64,000 nt of DNA from Eriocheir sinensis (GCF_024679095.1 NC_066517.1:17091105-17155104), one strand, 5' to 3'; counted from the first letter of the stretch, positions 1-26,859 are shown. Notes: generated by a model from the letters alone, not told the origin. Numbers and translations: made by a program.

Positions 1-2990
1 GAAACCATTGCGATGGAGTCATGAAGGCGGCTGGCCGGCTGGCATGTTTCCAATCTCTGTGGGACGCGGAGTGAAGAGGCTCGGCTGTACATCCTAAAAT
101 AACCGTAAGATTTTCTGGAAAATATTGTGATTCCCACTCTTAAATTATCTACTTCATTTAATTAACCAAGCCAGACCTATCTTAACCAGACCTGCTCGAG
201 CTTGAGGGCCACGCGCATGTAGAGAGAACAGAAATATGCTGCCGGGAGACCAGGGTGCACGGCCTTGTTGGGGGGGAGGAGGACGTGCCCCACGGTCATT
301 AACCAGCACGCGCGTCGCCAGTGGGGAGGGGGCCCTGGCATGCTCGTCTGCCTCGTGCCGTAAAGATACTAGCAACTTATTATGTGATTTTACTCTCAAG
401 AATGTAAATGACAAATAAGTAAGTTCTGGTTGCTGTGAAGTATTGACCGTGCCTCCTCGTCTGGTGTGAGGTGAGGGTGGCTGTCTGGGTGAATGTTCAA
501 CCTGTTCCTGTGGCTTGGTGTTGGCTGTAAGGAATCAAGCGAGTCTGTCCGTACCTCCCAGTCATGTTGGAAGAGAATGAAGGTTGAGAACTGGGCCGTG
601 GTGGAGGGGCAGGCTGGTCCGTCCATCAGCATTATACCTTTTTCGCATCCCTTTCTGTTGCTCAGCGTGCAGAGAGGCGACTTTTTTGTAGGATTATGAC
701 TACTTTTCATTATTATTACTATTGTTATCCCTGTTATTGTATTTTGTCTTGTTCACAAAAGTAGCCTCCAAAAGGTTTCTTCCTTCAGATAAACATTTTT
801 TCTCATGGTATCTTCTCTGCCGCTCCTATTTACTCTTCCCATTAGTTCCTATGTTAACTCTCTCTTCTCTAGTTTCTCCTCACACGCCCTCATTTTTTCC
901 TGCAGTCTGAATTCTTGCCCTGTGTTTGTTTGTCCCGAGAATAGTCTTTCGTATTATCTTTAAGAATTTTCCTATTTTTTATTCAGCTTTGATCTCCACT
1001 TGTGATGTTTCCCTCTTAAGTTGTAATTCACTCCTCTGTTCCTCAACTATCCATCTACTCCCTCTCCCTCCCACACCTTCCCGCCTTGTTCCTCCCATCT
1101 GAAGCATAGAATTTCCAGCGCCTCGCCAAGTCCTCCACCCCGTCCTCCTTGCTCCAGGAACTTCATTTACTCCAAATTATCTTGGCTGCTTTGAAAAACT
1201 TGGAATAGTGGTGTCGTGCCAAAATGAACATAACAGAAGACTAATAAAAGATTTTGCACAAGAAAGCATCGTTTGTGATGTTTCATTCTCCTTGAAACAA
1301 AACCGAGATCTTGAAAGCAAGGGATTCACTCATTAGCGGCGTCCTTGCGCTGCGTAGTAATGAATATGTAAAAGGCAGCAGCCCCGTTGAGATGTGTGAT
1401 CAATACAGTGCTGGCAAAAGGATTCTTGCAGTAAAATAATTATACCTGATAGCGCCAATAGTTCATTTGTGTTCAATCAGGGATGGGCATGTTAGGTACA
1501 TTTAGAATTTAGTTTAGGTTTGAAGGTATTTTATTAAGAAGAATAAATTTACTTGGGCTGGTCATATGCACAAAACTGATTACATGAAATATCAAAGTAA
1601 GAGTCGAGCGAAAAGTGAAGCCAAAACCGGCATATGACCAGATGGGGAGATAAGACTCAATCTTGTCCGAGCAGGGTGGAGTACTCTAACATCAGACAGG
1701 TTGTTGGGGAAAGGTCCTAACCCTGGTGTGACCTAGTGATTGCTGAAGACGACGATGATGAAAAATAATGAGTTTTTGAAATTTGTCAAAAGCAGACTCG
1801 CTATGGACTCATGTCAGCATGCAAGGATCATGTAAATCGATACAGCAGAAGATACACGTAAAAAAGGTCGGGCTTTTCAGCTACTGCATTATTTATGACC
1901 GATAATGAGTGAAGTGCTAGTTTTTCCAATCTCGGTGTTTCAAGGGAAATTATGTAATGTGATGTTATTCCGTAATTTTAGTGAAGTTTTGAGTATTTAC
2001 ATTGGTGTGTGGCACCATCGTGCCTCATGGACACCCAAGTTGCTGAACACCTAGAGGGTCGGGGCGTGGCGGGGCGTGGCCTGCTGCAGGGCTGACGGCT
2101 GGTTAGGCACCTGAAATCTTTGCATCTCTTTCTTAACATTCCTTCCTCTGCGGCCCTATACTCTGGTGATAAATCGTATAACTACTTGCTTCCCTGACCC
2201 CAACCCTGTCCACCTACGACGCTAGAGGTCGCCAACGGTTTCATCGACAAGGATGCGTTGTAAGAACTGCCTGAGCTTGTTCAAGCAAATGATGAGCACC
2301 TTAATAAATGTGACAAAAGACACGTTGACGATGAAAATCAAAGATCCACATTACACAAGAGCCCCACTCCAAAGGCCGAGGAAGGGGCGTGAACGACTCA
2401 GAGGCGTCGCCGCGGGAGGTGGACATTACAGCTGATCAAATCAAGAAAGTTGCTCTCAAAGGTACATAACTATTGACAAAGTTATATTCCTAATCAGTGA
2501 CATAAAAATTGAAAAGCAGGAATAGTAAAGCGTAATAGTAGTGAAATGCAAGAGCTTGTTTTTTTTTCCAGGATAAGATTCATATGAGGCGCGCCAGACT
2601 CGTGATAAGATCAATAAACCGCCTCCCCGCTGCCGCCCACTCGGGCACCCACGCGCCTTCCTCGGCGAAGCAGCGAGGGAGAAAGAATGCTTTCTTACCT
2701 CAAGGAAACTCCATCAGAAATAATAATGAAAAAAGTAAAGTGCACTATGAGCGCTCCTACCTAGCAGCAGCAGTAAACAATGCATTTAACGAACATAAAT
2801 GCATATAACATGAGCATAATAATAACACTAGTTGACCATTTACGCTGAAAAGTAGCTGTCGGTGTATGCTGGCAGGCTGGCAGTGACCGTATTGCTGTGA
2901 TTTTGTTAGTGCATGATGTAGGTGCAGTGAACGAGGAAAATGATAGGCGATCCAAGAGTGTAAATAGTGAGTCTTCCAGACCATAGTAAT
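1..2990. other. No gene recognised; AT-rich intergenic DNA
   Basis: No exon-like reading frame with recognisable protein was found on either strand. A short stretch at 2253-2450 resembles the linker of pogo/Tigger-type transposases only weakly and is broken. The string CCGGCATATGACCA at 1630 matches the body of the SINE at 22745-22963 and may be a truncated copy. Confidence 0.5.
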
Positions 2991-2999
2991 AACCATAGG

Positions 3000-4135
3000 T
3001 GGACACGATAACAGAAAACCTTATTCCCGATAACTGATAATGGAAAACCTTATCAGTGATAACCGATATTCGTTAACTGGAAAGACATATTGGCGATAAC
3101 CGATACCCGATATTAATCCACAATTCCGATACTAGCTAGCGATAAGCCCGATAGGCGAAAACGATACTATATTGATATTTCAACTAAAAAACAGATGAGC
3201 TCAAAATTTCATTATCTGTATTTTAGGAAATTTACAAAACCTGAGAACCACATGTTGACACGTACATGTGGACGGTAATACTAGAAACGCTTGAACCCAT
3301 GTTCAAGGTGTATTATTTGGCGTCCCCACCGTCAACGCTTTTGTTTACAAACACTGGTCTCGTGAACTGCGCATGCTCAGACCAGCAAGCGTAAACCTGT
3401 ACAGTCTCACATAGCTTTTTGACCGTAATTAAGAGTTGCTGGAAGGCTGAATCAGACATACAGTAGCACCACTACCACCCCCGCTGTCTCTAGAACGACA
3501 CTGTACGAGTTGTATTTATATGTACAGAATGTCGTTCTAGAAACAGCGAGTATGGTGGTACTGTATGTCTGATTCAGCCTTCCAGCAACTACTCTTAATG
3601 TGTTAAAAAAGTTTTGTGAGACTGTTCAGGGCTACGCTTACTGGTCTGAACATGCGCAGTTCACGAGAGACCAGTGTTTGTAAACAAAAGCTTTTGACGA
3701 TGGGACACCAAATAACACAACACCGGGTGCCTTCAATACCATGGCATGCTCACAAACGAATATGGAATATCGAATTTGAGGCAGTGAATAATCATTTTTT
3801 GGGCTACGATAAATGATTTTTATTTTTGATATACTGATTTTTGAGTAACAAAAAAAAAAAAATAACTGTTTCAATGTTGACGATCTAAGTGTGAAATCTC
3901 TTCACCAAAGATAATTTCATACCCCGAAGTTTTTTCATAACTGGGCGCCCGGGCCACGCATGCGCAGTTGGGAGGAGACAACGGTTTTTTATTCTGAGAG
4001 GGAAAAAAGTAGCGATTATCGCTCGTTTGGTTACAGAAGTAACGAAGATATCGATATATATTTAAATAAGTAGCGGATGCCCGATAACCTGATTTTGTTA
4101 TCAGCGATAGAGTATCGCGATAACGCCCAGCTTTG
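3000..4135. mobile_element. Foldback / MITE-like element with long palindrome
   Basis: The core is a near-perfect palindrome with arms at about 3300-3506 and 3522-3735, separated by only 15 bases. Outside it on both sides are runs of GATAACCGATA-type motifs, ending near GATAAC/CTGGGC-like termini. The left half (3009-3420) is repeated in inverted orientation at about 20690-21150, inside the hAT-like element. No transposase is encoded, so this is a non-autonomous element. I could not find a clear target-site duplication. Confidence 0.65.
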
Positions 4136-4259
4136 GTAAAAACGATGAAGGAGTGACTACTGTTCAGTTGCATAACGAAATGTACCACTGACTGTCGGGT
4201 TGACAAATATGAATTAATGGTTGCGAAGTCTGCTTTATGAGAAGAGGCAAACATTTAAA

Positions 4260-4620
4260 TTTACATTCTCTGGAAAGGCGAAGGCTGCAAGGAGACATCG
4301 AAATTTATAAATTGAAGGGCTTTGATAAGAGTGATGCGAATAAGGTTTTTTGTGGTAAAAGAGTCGGGTAGGACACGTAGCAACGTGTTAAGTTGCATAA
4401 ATTCAGATTTAGCAAAGGTATAAGCAAGAATTGTCTCACCAGTAGAGTGCTAGATGAGTGGAACAAGCTTGGCAGCCATGTTATGAGTGCCAATGCGATC
4501 GACACACTCAAGGTTATATAAATACATGGATAGTGAGATTGGGCGGAATTAGGACAGGCCTACCTGTCTTGCAGACTTCTTACGCTCATATTCCTATGAA
4601 GTCAAGGCAACATACAAACA
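4260..4620 (+). pseudogene. LINE ORF2 C-terminal remnant
   Basis: Around 4445-4530 the plus strand reads VLDEWNKLGSHVMSAN followed by AIDTLKVI and a stop. This is the pattern (D-W-N-x-L, H-V-V-x-A, F/LK) found just before the end of many non-LTR retrotransposon polyproteins in arthropods. The sequence is broken by stops and frame changes, so it is a dead fragment. The family (CR1 or Jockey-like) is not resolved. Confidence 0.5.
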
Positions 4621-4669
4621 GCCACTGATGAGCTTAAACGTCACTGTGCTGGAGGCCACCTGTGGCACT

Positions 4670-4710
4670 ATATATATATGAAGGAAAGGTGACTGACACC
4701 TTTTCCTTCG
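4670..4710. repeat. Small perfect hairpin
   Basis: AAGGAAAGGTG, a five-base spacer and CACCTTTTCCTT form a stem of about 11 pairs at roughly 4681-4708. It lies just upstream of the tRNA-like SINE fragment. No function is implied by the sequence. Confidence 0.4.
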
Positions 4711-4784
4711 TATACACACTTGGGGCCGGAGGGCCAGGTATAGTGCCGCAGAAGTGGCATTTGGCACGGTGACCTTTAAGCTCA

Positions 4785-4990
4785 GCAGTGTATCTGTTGG
4801 TATGTTGCCCTGACATTTTTACGGCCCAGGTTCGAATCCCGGCACTCAGTGGTGTGTATTTCGAGATTTTTCTCAGCGTCATAGAAGGTTCCGTGATGTA
4901 ACTTGCATTATATGACTGAGGGATGAGCTTGGTTATAGTCCCGTGTGGCGGGGCCTTGGGAGGGGAGGGGGTGGGGTGCGCGCTTGGAAA
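4785..4990 (+). mobile_element. tRNA-derived SINE fragment
   Basis: A tRNA-like head has the B-box GGTTCGAATCC at about 4832 and an A-box-like TCTGTTGGTATG about 36 bases upstream. It is followed by non-tRNA body sequence. It is not a functional tRNA gene, since the acceptor stem does not pair. Confidence 0.5.
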
Positions 4991-5104
4991 AGTCAAGAGA
5001 AGCAAACTTTGGTGTGGGGAATACATTTAAAGGACAACGGAAGGAATGCTACGACAGAGTATGCTGAACTTACAAGTCGGTAAAAGAAAGACAAGTGTTG
5101 AGAT

Positions 5105-5395
5105 GGGAGGCGGTGGCCGAGTGGTCAGCGTAGGGGCGCCGTGTCCTGGAGGACCTGAGCTTTAGTTTGACCCGCCACTACGAGTACATGCTAACAATGC
5201 TCCGTCATCGCCGAGTGGCATAAAACTACCTCTACGCTATCCTGAAGATCACTTATCAACTCTGACTCAGCGAAACCCTCTAGATATAGAGTGGAGCAAA
5301 GATAAGTTCCGGGCCCAAGCAATATGGCGCCTCTATAAGCACTTGCCTGCACGACTAACGGGCTGGGGACGACCATCAGCCCCCATCAAGAAAGT
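5105..5395 (+). mobile_element. tRNA-derived SINE, cut by the assembly gap
   Basis: The head reads GGCGGTGGCCGAGTGGTCAG, a good Leu/Ser-type A-box region, with a weakened B-box (GTTTGACCC). The body continues to the gap at 5396. The end of the body (GGGGACGACCATCAGCCCCC) looks like a small hairpin tail. Confidence 0.55.
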
Positions 5396-5495
5396 NNNNN
5401 NNNNNNNNNNNNNNNNNNNNNNNNNNNNNNNNNNNNNNNNNNNNNNNNNNNNNNNNNNNNNNNNNNNNNNNNNNNNNNNNNNNNNNNNNNNNNNN
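5396..5495. other. Assembly gap (100 N)
   Basis: One hundred N characters, a conventional gap of unknown true size. It interrupts a SINE, a usual cause of assembly breaks. Confidence 1.
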
Positions 5496-5689
5496 GGAAG
5501 TTAGTGATTGTGATCCTCTGAGGCCCAGGAAAGGGTCATCAACAGTGGCAACGTAAACATGTTTAAAAAATAACTATGCCCGGCATCCCCTTATGAGCAC
5601 TAGTTCCCTTGCCTCTTAAGTAATCACTAAGTAAGCAACCAGGTACAGAGCCCTCTGAAGGTCAACCCCAGACCAGGGTATGGTTAGGG

Positions 5690-6110
5690 TGGATTAGGCC
5701 AAGCCAGGTTAGATTATATTAGATTTAGTTGTGTAGTGCGGCGACTATGCCGGATGAACGAGCCTCCCATAACCCACTTAGCCAGTGGGGTACCTCTTTG
5801 GCCGACTCGGTAAGGAGTGGCTCTCACGTCAGGTTGGTCACGGGGTCAATCCCAGGCAGCCGGCGAATACCCTATCCTTGTCTTGATTAATTTCTCGTGT
5901 GTTTCGATACATGCAGAGGAAGTGTAGGCTAGATTCTTCTGCCAAAAAGTAGCGTAAACACATCGGAAGTAGCCACTTTGATTATTAAACGGCAAAACAC
6001 TCGAGTTCCCCAGCCATGGGGTGGAGGCTGCAAGAAGTAGGCTATCATTATGATGTTCACACACACACATTTTAATCATACCGTCATCCCACTCTCCCAG
6101 ACCCACTAGT
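5690..6110 (+). mobile_element. tRNA-like SINE fragment
   Basis: TTTGGCCGACTCGGTAAGGAG at about 5797 resembles an A-box region and GGGGTCAATCCC at about 5849 a decayed B-box. Both are more diverged than in the other SINEs here. A TTAGG-like stretch (GGTTAGATTATATTAGA) precedes it at about 5710. Confidence 0.35.
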
Positions 6111-7243
6111 TCTTCACATTACCGCTTCTCACCTTTCCATCACTTGTAATACACCTCATATTCATAGTAGCAGCAGCAATAATTTACACACACACACACA
6201 CCAAGTCCCTCAAACAAATCCATATGCAAATATAAAATAAAACTTAAAAGTTTTGGTCATCATAATTATGGACACTAATAAAACAAGGTTCTTCAGTGTT
6301 GAACAATTTGTGTAAATTCCACAATAAAGTACTGTTTTTCTCCACTGTAACTCATTACAGAAACTAAAGTGATTTGTCAAAATATTTCCTTGTGAAAGTG
6401 ACAGGGGACACTCAAGATATCTAAATATAATCATAATAACCAATGCACAAGAGAAGCTGTTATGCACTAACAGCTGATGGCCTCACAAAACATGGAGGGA
6501 AAGTATGAAACTATCCTTGCTGTATATCCCCATCACAGAAAAATAATGCACATTGAAGGATTGCATGGTGATCCCTGCAACACACACACACACACAATCA
6601 TATATTCCCTTTCCATCGAATTCATTTTTTTTTCTATGCTATTGATCAGCATAGTAGAACAACACTGAGCTTTTTGTTACATAGATAAAAATTCAACACT
6701 CTCTTTTCTTTAATTACTCACATAAATGCAATCTGACCTGCATCCAACTGCATAAAAGATTATAAATATATCTGTAAACACACAAATATATGCACTTACA
6801 CATCCACACATACATTTCCATTCACATATTAAGCTTTGCCTTTTCTTTGCCATACTTAAGCCACATACCATGAATAGACTTCATTTGTTGTCCATCACGC
6901 TGCATCTAATTCAAGCCTTGGCCGAGGTAGTGTTTGGATACTTGACCCATCTGCTTGATGGGCCCCTGGACAGGCAAGGCAGCAGTGACTCGGTTATTAT
7001 CCTTGAGTATGATTGGTGAGTTCACAACCTTTGTGGTTGTGAGGTGAATGACAATTGTAAATCAGTGCCCTCTAGTGGCAGCTCAGTATAAAAATAATGA
7101 ACAAAGACGAGGACCCTCTCATGGAGGACAACTACCCTTGATCCACTCACTGGCTAGTTCTAACTCTCTGCACTTGTAATAAATAAACTGGCATAGCAAC
7201 CTTGGCCAGCACCCTCAATCCTTGAACCCATTGACTGCAGTGC
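6110..7243. other. 3' flank of PRP4; no other gene seen
   Basis: AT-rich DNA with short (AC)n tracts at about 6187 and 6582. The 3' untranslated region of PRP4 should lie at its upper end. I see no conserved reading frame. Confidence 0.5.
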
Positions 7244-21822
<14,579 letters not shown>

Positions 21823-22700
21823 CTGAAGGAAAGAAGGAGGGCATTAAATTTCATCACAGTGATGTTACAATTTTTATTTTCACCAAAGAAGGTCAGATTC
21901 AGTCAGAAAGATGTCGTGATACTCTCCTCATAACAGAGTTCTAAGCATAAAAAGGTGGAAATACAGATGAATGAAGGCTGTTCCAGAGTTAACCAGTGAA
22001 AGGGATGAAAGAACAAAGGTAAGGTTGAGGGCCTCGGTGCTCATCTTCACACTGCCCCTTCAGCCTGTGGCAGGAAATATCCCATTACCCCGTGACTAAG
22101 GGCCAGTGTGTCATTTAAGTTAAATGATTACCAGTAAATTTCTGGTAAACAGCATCCTTCGACTTTATGGACAAAACTCTTTTTTCTGGTAGTTTTGATG
22201 TATTTTGAATTAATCTGATAGCCATGTCTGGTGCAATCCACCAGTTAGTTAATCTAGCTAACTACTGCTTCTAATATACCGAAAAAATAGCATGCAGAGT
22301 GCATAGGATACTTTATTTGCTTCACATTAGTGAAAGTTTCAGAGCACCGTTGTCATTAGTAAACGTCATTGAAATCAACAGAGTTGCATTGAAATTCTAC
22401 GTCCAGTGTTGTGGTTTCACGAGGGCTAAGCAGACTGAGCCTCTTAACACCTTGATATGACACCGTAGCATGTAGTTCGTGTGTTAGAAATCCCTGCTAT
22501 ATGTAATTATCCCTATGATTCTCATGAGACAACGTTACGTATCTGGTCACCGTTAGCTCATTCTCTATAATCTGGCTAATAATAACAACCATTCGCATCA
22601 GTTTAATATACGTATTTAAATTAACTATACCCTGCCATCATGTATCAATCTGCCGGCCTGTGTGCCTCTCGACCTCTGTCACGCAAATGGTCAGTCTCAC
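21823..22700. other. PRPF4B: Upstream of the first recognised PRP4 exon; initiator exon expected near or beyond
   Basis: I searched the minus strand for an ATG exon ending at phase 2. ATGATGGCAGG before GTATAG at about 22630-22640 has the right phase, but its donor is poor. A good donor (AG/GTACGTG) at about 22700 has no ATG in frame. Neither is called. Confidence 0.3.
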
Positions 22701-22744
22701 GTACCTAGCTGTGATGGCGGCCAGTGTGGATTGTGACCTGGGGA

Positions 22745-22963
22745 AAGTTGGAAAGTTTCATTAAGTCGGCGCAACGTCTGTGGTCATATGCCGGAGAGAG
22801 ACAGAAGGGGAAGGAATTATAGAAGGGAACAGATCCCAGGAGTGGACAGGGGCGTAGGGTATCAGAAAAGCCGTCCAAATTTTTCCACTCTGCCCGGGAA
22901 TCGAACCCGGGCTCTCTCGGTTGTGGGACAAGTGTGCTAACCACTGCACCACTAAGCCCCCTA
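22745..22963 (-). mobile_element. tRNA-derived SINE with perfect 13-bp target duplication
   Basis: On the minus strand the head has the A-box region TAGTGGTGCAGTGGTTAGCA and the B-box GGTTCGATTCC (22907-22897). The body contains CGGCATATGACCACAGACG and the tail ends in AACTTTCC units. The direct repeat TGTGACCTGGGGA at 22732-22744 and 22964-22976 is identical, so the insertion is fairly young. It is an inserted retroposon, not a tRNA gene. Confidence 0.85.
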
Positions 22964-22976
22964 TGTGACCTGGGGA

Positions 22977-23345
22977 TTTTGGACTTTTACAAGAAATATC
23001 TGTTGATCCAAAGGATTTATTCAATATCTGTGTGTGCCATAAACAAATTTTGAAAGCTAAGAATTGTGAGGTGTGTGAACGACGGGCTACGCTAGACTTA
23101 AATAGGAAATTATGGCGCTGTCAGAAACGGAACAGCCGGTCAAAGAAAAAGAAGAACTGTAACTGGAGCCAGAGTGTGTTCAAGAACATGGTGAAACTGC
23201 AGGGCTGGATGACAGCTGTCACAAATCGGTTTTATTCTGTACCCCAAAGTACTCGGTAACAATGATCTAGCATCAACTTGGCAGAAGTGGACGGGTTAAC
23301 CGTCAGTATTGTACCATATGTAATTGTTGACTGGATTCTTGGATC
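22977..23345 (+). pseudogene. Possible Merlin/ISXO2-like transposase N-terminal remnant
   Basis: The frame reads DFGLLQEISVDPKDLFN, then CHKQILKAKNCEVCERRATL and NRKLWRCQKRNSRSKKKKN, with a zinc-ribbon-like C-x2-C and W-x-C pattern. Further on, after a stop, comes VIVDWI, which would fit the next conserved Merlin motif. Stops and frameshifts show that it is dead. The SINE inserted immediately upstream. The family assignment rests on pattern memory and is tentative. Confidence 0.35.
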
Positions 23346-23393
23346 CCACCTCCCTTCTCAGTGAATATTGCATGATTATTTTTGTCCATTAGA

Positions 23394-23775
23394 AATGAAA
23401 CTTGACATTTCCCTAGAGTTGCTCTACTTTAGGGTCTTTTTCCCTAGGGGGTTATAATGTGTGTGGGGGGGGGAAGGGGGAGGGGGGCAGGGAGGGCGCA
23501 GCCCACCCTTGGTTAGGAGGGGGGTCGAGGGAGGCAAAGCCCCTGTTAGAGGTTAGGTTATGTAAAGTTCAGTTGGGGTAGTTGAAATATATTCGACATG
23601 ACATTTCCCTAGAGTTGCTATACTTCTAGGGTCTTCTTCTCTAGCTTATAATGTGGGGGGGCTCCAGGGGGGGCACAGCCCTCCTTGATTAAGAGGGGGG
23701 TAGAGGGGGCCCCCCATTAGAGGTTAGGTTATGTAAAGTTTGGTTGGGGTAGTTTAAAAATATTCGACATGAGGT
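23394..23775. repeat. Two-copy direct repeat, unit about 197 bp
   Basis: TGACATTTCCCTAGAGTTGCT recurs at about 23402 and 23599. Each unit goes on through a G-rich block and AGAGGTTAGGTTATGTAAAG to ATATTCGACATGA. The G-rich blocks differ most between the copies. Confidence 0.85.
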
Positions 23776-24209
23776 GTGGGCCTTCGAAAATTATGCACCG
23801 CGGGACGGATTTGGGCAGTGGTAGTGGTCGTGAGGGTGGGGGGGTTCCACTACACTGATCATTCAATGAGAAGCCTGACACTTGTCAACAGACCGGCTGC
23901 AGCAGCTGCTAGGTTATGTTGTAATATATTACAAGATATTACGTTAGGGACTTTCCTTACTTTCAAGACCAGCGACTTTTCCCTATTTTAGGGATTTTTT
24001 TAGGGAAATTTTGGAAGCCCATTTTTCAGTGACTTTGCCTCCACCCCCAAAACCCCGGTTTGCCACAGGTCCCCAGGCTTGTGTTGGGGGTAGGGGGGGC
24101 TGGAGTGGTGGAGGGGGAGAAGTAGTTGTTCGGTAGTTTTACCCACTAGTTTGTGATTTCCATGAAACAAATAACAATATAATAACATTCAAATCAAAAC
24201 TCATCAAAA

Positions 24210-24355
24210 TTAAGTTTTCCCCAGGTACTCATTTATCAACCAGCCCAAAAGGGAGGACAAATAGCTGGGTGTGCTGTACTCCAACTGTCCAAGCTGGAAT
24301 TTGAACCCAGACCCACAGATTCATAACTGGGAGTGCTAACCACTGCACTACAATG
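24210..24355 (-). mobile_element. tRNA-derived SINE (second family)
   Basis: On the minus strand the head reads TAGTGCAGTGGTTAGCACTC (A-box region), then GGGTTCAAATTCC (B-box). The body reads TCCTCCCTTTTGGGCTGG and TGATAAATGAGTACCTGGGG. It shares head type with the SINE at 22745 but has a different body. No target duplication is evident. Confidence 0.7.
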
Positions 24356-24595
24356 AATAAAGGTACCTGTTAACTTGCCCTAAAAACTTTGACAGCATGG
24401 AGGTGAGCTGGAGTAGAAAGTCAAGCGCAGTAAGGCCTTATAGCATAAGTTCAATGAAGATGTTTTATTAGACCACCATGGACCTTCCCTAACAACTAAA
24501 AAAAGATTTGGTAAAACTAAAATACCAGAAGTATGCCAGGCAGCTGCAGTGCAACAACCAATGACAGCACAAAGTGTATAACATTTTTATTGTAA

Positions 24596-24725
24596 ACAAT
24601 CAAATCTGATCAAGCTAAATCTAACCTAACTTATCTAACTCAACTAAATCTAACCTAACCTGATGAAACAAAAAAATTTTACCAAACCTGATCTAACTCA
24701 ATTAAATCTAACCTAACCTGTACCC
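24596..24725. repeat. Degenerate CCTAA (TTAGG-type) array
   Basis: Repeated CTAACCTAACCT and CTAAATCTAACCTAAC motifs form an imperfect pentanucleotide array on the minus strand. It resembles the larger array at 58018-58571. Confidence 0.7.
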
Positions 24726-25351
24726 AACTGTGAAAATGCAATAAACATAAATAAATCCCTCGATATATTCCGCCCCAGATCATACTTTTGGAAACAAATC
24801 TCCCCTCCACATCATATTTTTGGAAACGCATCTCATAAACAAGTAATTTATGATGGCAAAGCAATATCTATGGGTTGTATGTGCAAGAGGTACTCATATA
24901 GCACAAAGGTGTCCTTTGGAGTGAGACAGGCAAACTTTGGACACAATACCTATATCTCCACCTCTAAAGATAAAATATAACAATTCAACAAACTAACAGT
25001 GCACCATATTCAAGTGGGTGTAATTCTGGAGTTTGATCATAGGTCTCAACCATACCACTACCACACCTCTCCTGGGTCTAACCTCTTCCTTGACCCTGAG
25101 GCTGCTCATACACACACACACACACACACAGATCAAGATGCTGTGGAAATTTATCGTCTTTTCCTGCCACGACTGCAGCATCACCGAGGACCATAAAAAA
25201 ACTGCATGACTCCAACATCCACCCCAGCCATTATCCAACATGCACAGGATAAAATAAAAAAAAACGTCCCAAAATCACTCATAACCTTCCCTGGCTCACT
25301 AAAACCCATAAAAACAGGCAGAGGGCAACACACATACGCACACACGCATAT

Positions 25352-25850
25352 CATTTTCCTTCATTATCCTCTATTCCCTGCCTTCAACGAGCTACCATGG
25401 ACGGCCTAATGTGGAATACTACCTCATTATTACTTGGAGATAATGAAATAGTGGAAATTAAAGCCGCTTACTACATAAAGGTGGAAAAATAAGGCAGGAA
25501 GGAGGGATACGACGGAACAAAGATACCATTTTCCTTCATTATCCTCTATTCCCTGCCTTCAACGAGCTATCATGGACGGCCTAATGTGGAATACTACCTC
25601 ATTATTACTTAGAGATAAAGAACTAGTGGAAAATAAAGCCGCTTACTACATAAAGGTGGAAAAATAAGGCAGGAAGGAGGGATACGAAGGAACAAAGATA
25701 CCATTTTCCTTCACAATTCTCTATTCCCTGCCTTCAACGAGCTACCATGGAGGGCCTTTTGTGGAATACTACCTCATTATTACTTAGAGATAAAGAACTA
25801 GTGGAAAATAAAGTCGCTTACTTCATAATGGTGGAAAAATGAGGCGAGCA
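25352..25850. repeat. Tandem array A, three copies of a 175-bp unit
   Basis: CATTTTCCTTCA begins the units at 25352, 25527 and 25702. Each contains CTTCAACGAGCTA and GTGGAATACTACCTCATTAT. The copies are highly similar, so the array is young or homogenised. Confidence 0.9.
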
Positions 25851-25964
25851 GATGCAGCGAGGCCCTCTGTGTAGTGAGTCGCCTCCTCCTGGCATGGACG
25901 AACTGCCTAAAATATTATTACCAACGTTTATTACCTATTTTTGGCCTTATCTCTTACTATTAAT

Positions 25965-26530
25965 GGTGTTTTGGGGTTATATGGTATTTTTAATGGAGGC
26001 AGAGAGGAGGTTTATTGAGTAGGGAACGTTCTGGGGTGAGGTGGTAATGGACTGTTCCATATTTTACCTTTTATTTCCTATTTCCAGCCTTCTATCTGAC
26101 TTTTAATGGTGTTTTAGGGTTTTATAGAATTTTTTAATGGGGACAGAGAGGAGGTTTATTGAGTAGGGAACGTTAAGGGGCGAGTTGTTAATGTAGTTTC
26201 GAGGGGGACTGAACCAATTTTTATCGTTCATTTCCTATTCCTAGCCTTCTAACTCACTTTCAATGGTGTTATAGGGTTTAGCAGTATTTTTAATGGGGAA
26301 CAGAGAGGAGGTTTATTAAGTAGGGAAGGATCTGGGGGATCGAGGTGATAATATATGACTTCGAAGGGGACCGTGCCAACTCTTATCGTTTATTTCCTAT
26401 TTTTTATTTATTTATTTATAGCCTTCTAACTCACTTTCAATGGTGTTTTAGGGCTTCAAAGTAGTTTTAATGGTGATAGACAGGAGGTTTATTGAATAGG
26501 AAACGTTTTAGTCTGTGGTAATATGGAACT
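25965..26530. repeat. Tandem array B, four degenerate copies of about 145-175 bp
   Basis: AGAGAGGAGGTTTATTGA recurs at 26001, 26145 and 26302, with a diverged copy at 26478 (AGACAGGAGG). Each copy carries AATGGTGTTTTAGGGTT. The spacing increases towards the 3' end through small insertions. Confidence 0.85.
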
Positions 26531-26859
26531 TAAAGGGGGACTCAACCAATTTCTCCGTGACGTCATTCCTTTAAAAAAAATAAGGAAAGTGTGGTTTTCA
26601 TGGCATTAAAGCATCACGAAAGAAGGTTTTATGCTATGAATATGCTGCACAGAACTCTTACGTAGCAGCTATCAAGAGGAACAACAAATATACATAAAAA
26701 ATCGGCTGTAATATTGGAGAGTAAAATTAAGCACCCGTAGCAGCAACAGCTTGATGGCTTACCAACAGCTGCCGAATTATTTATATGCGTTACGTAATGT
26801 GCCCGTGCCCAAGAAGACTTAGAAAAGGAAACATGGGATGAATATAGTCAAGAGAAAAG

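Noticed and set aside
2253..2450. Possible pogo/Tigger transposase linker (ELPELVQANDEHL, DITADQIKKVAL)
   Set aside because: The similarity is vague, only short pieces are readable, and no DDE domain is nearby.
22713..22744. ATGGCGGCCAGTGTGGATTG on the plus strand as the start of a gene split by the SINE
   Set aside because: With the SINE removed, the frame from this ATG does not match the downstream zinc-ribbon-like frame and soon stops. It may instead be chance.
22897..22962. Functional tRNA gene
   Set aside because: A and B boxes are present, but the acceptor arm does not pair, and the sequence is the head of an element with a body and target duplication.
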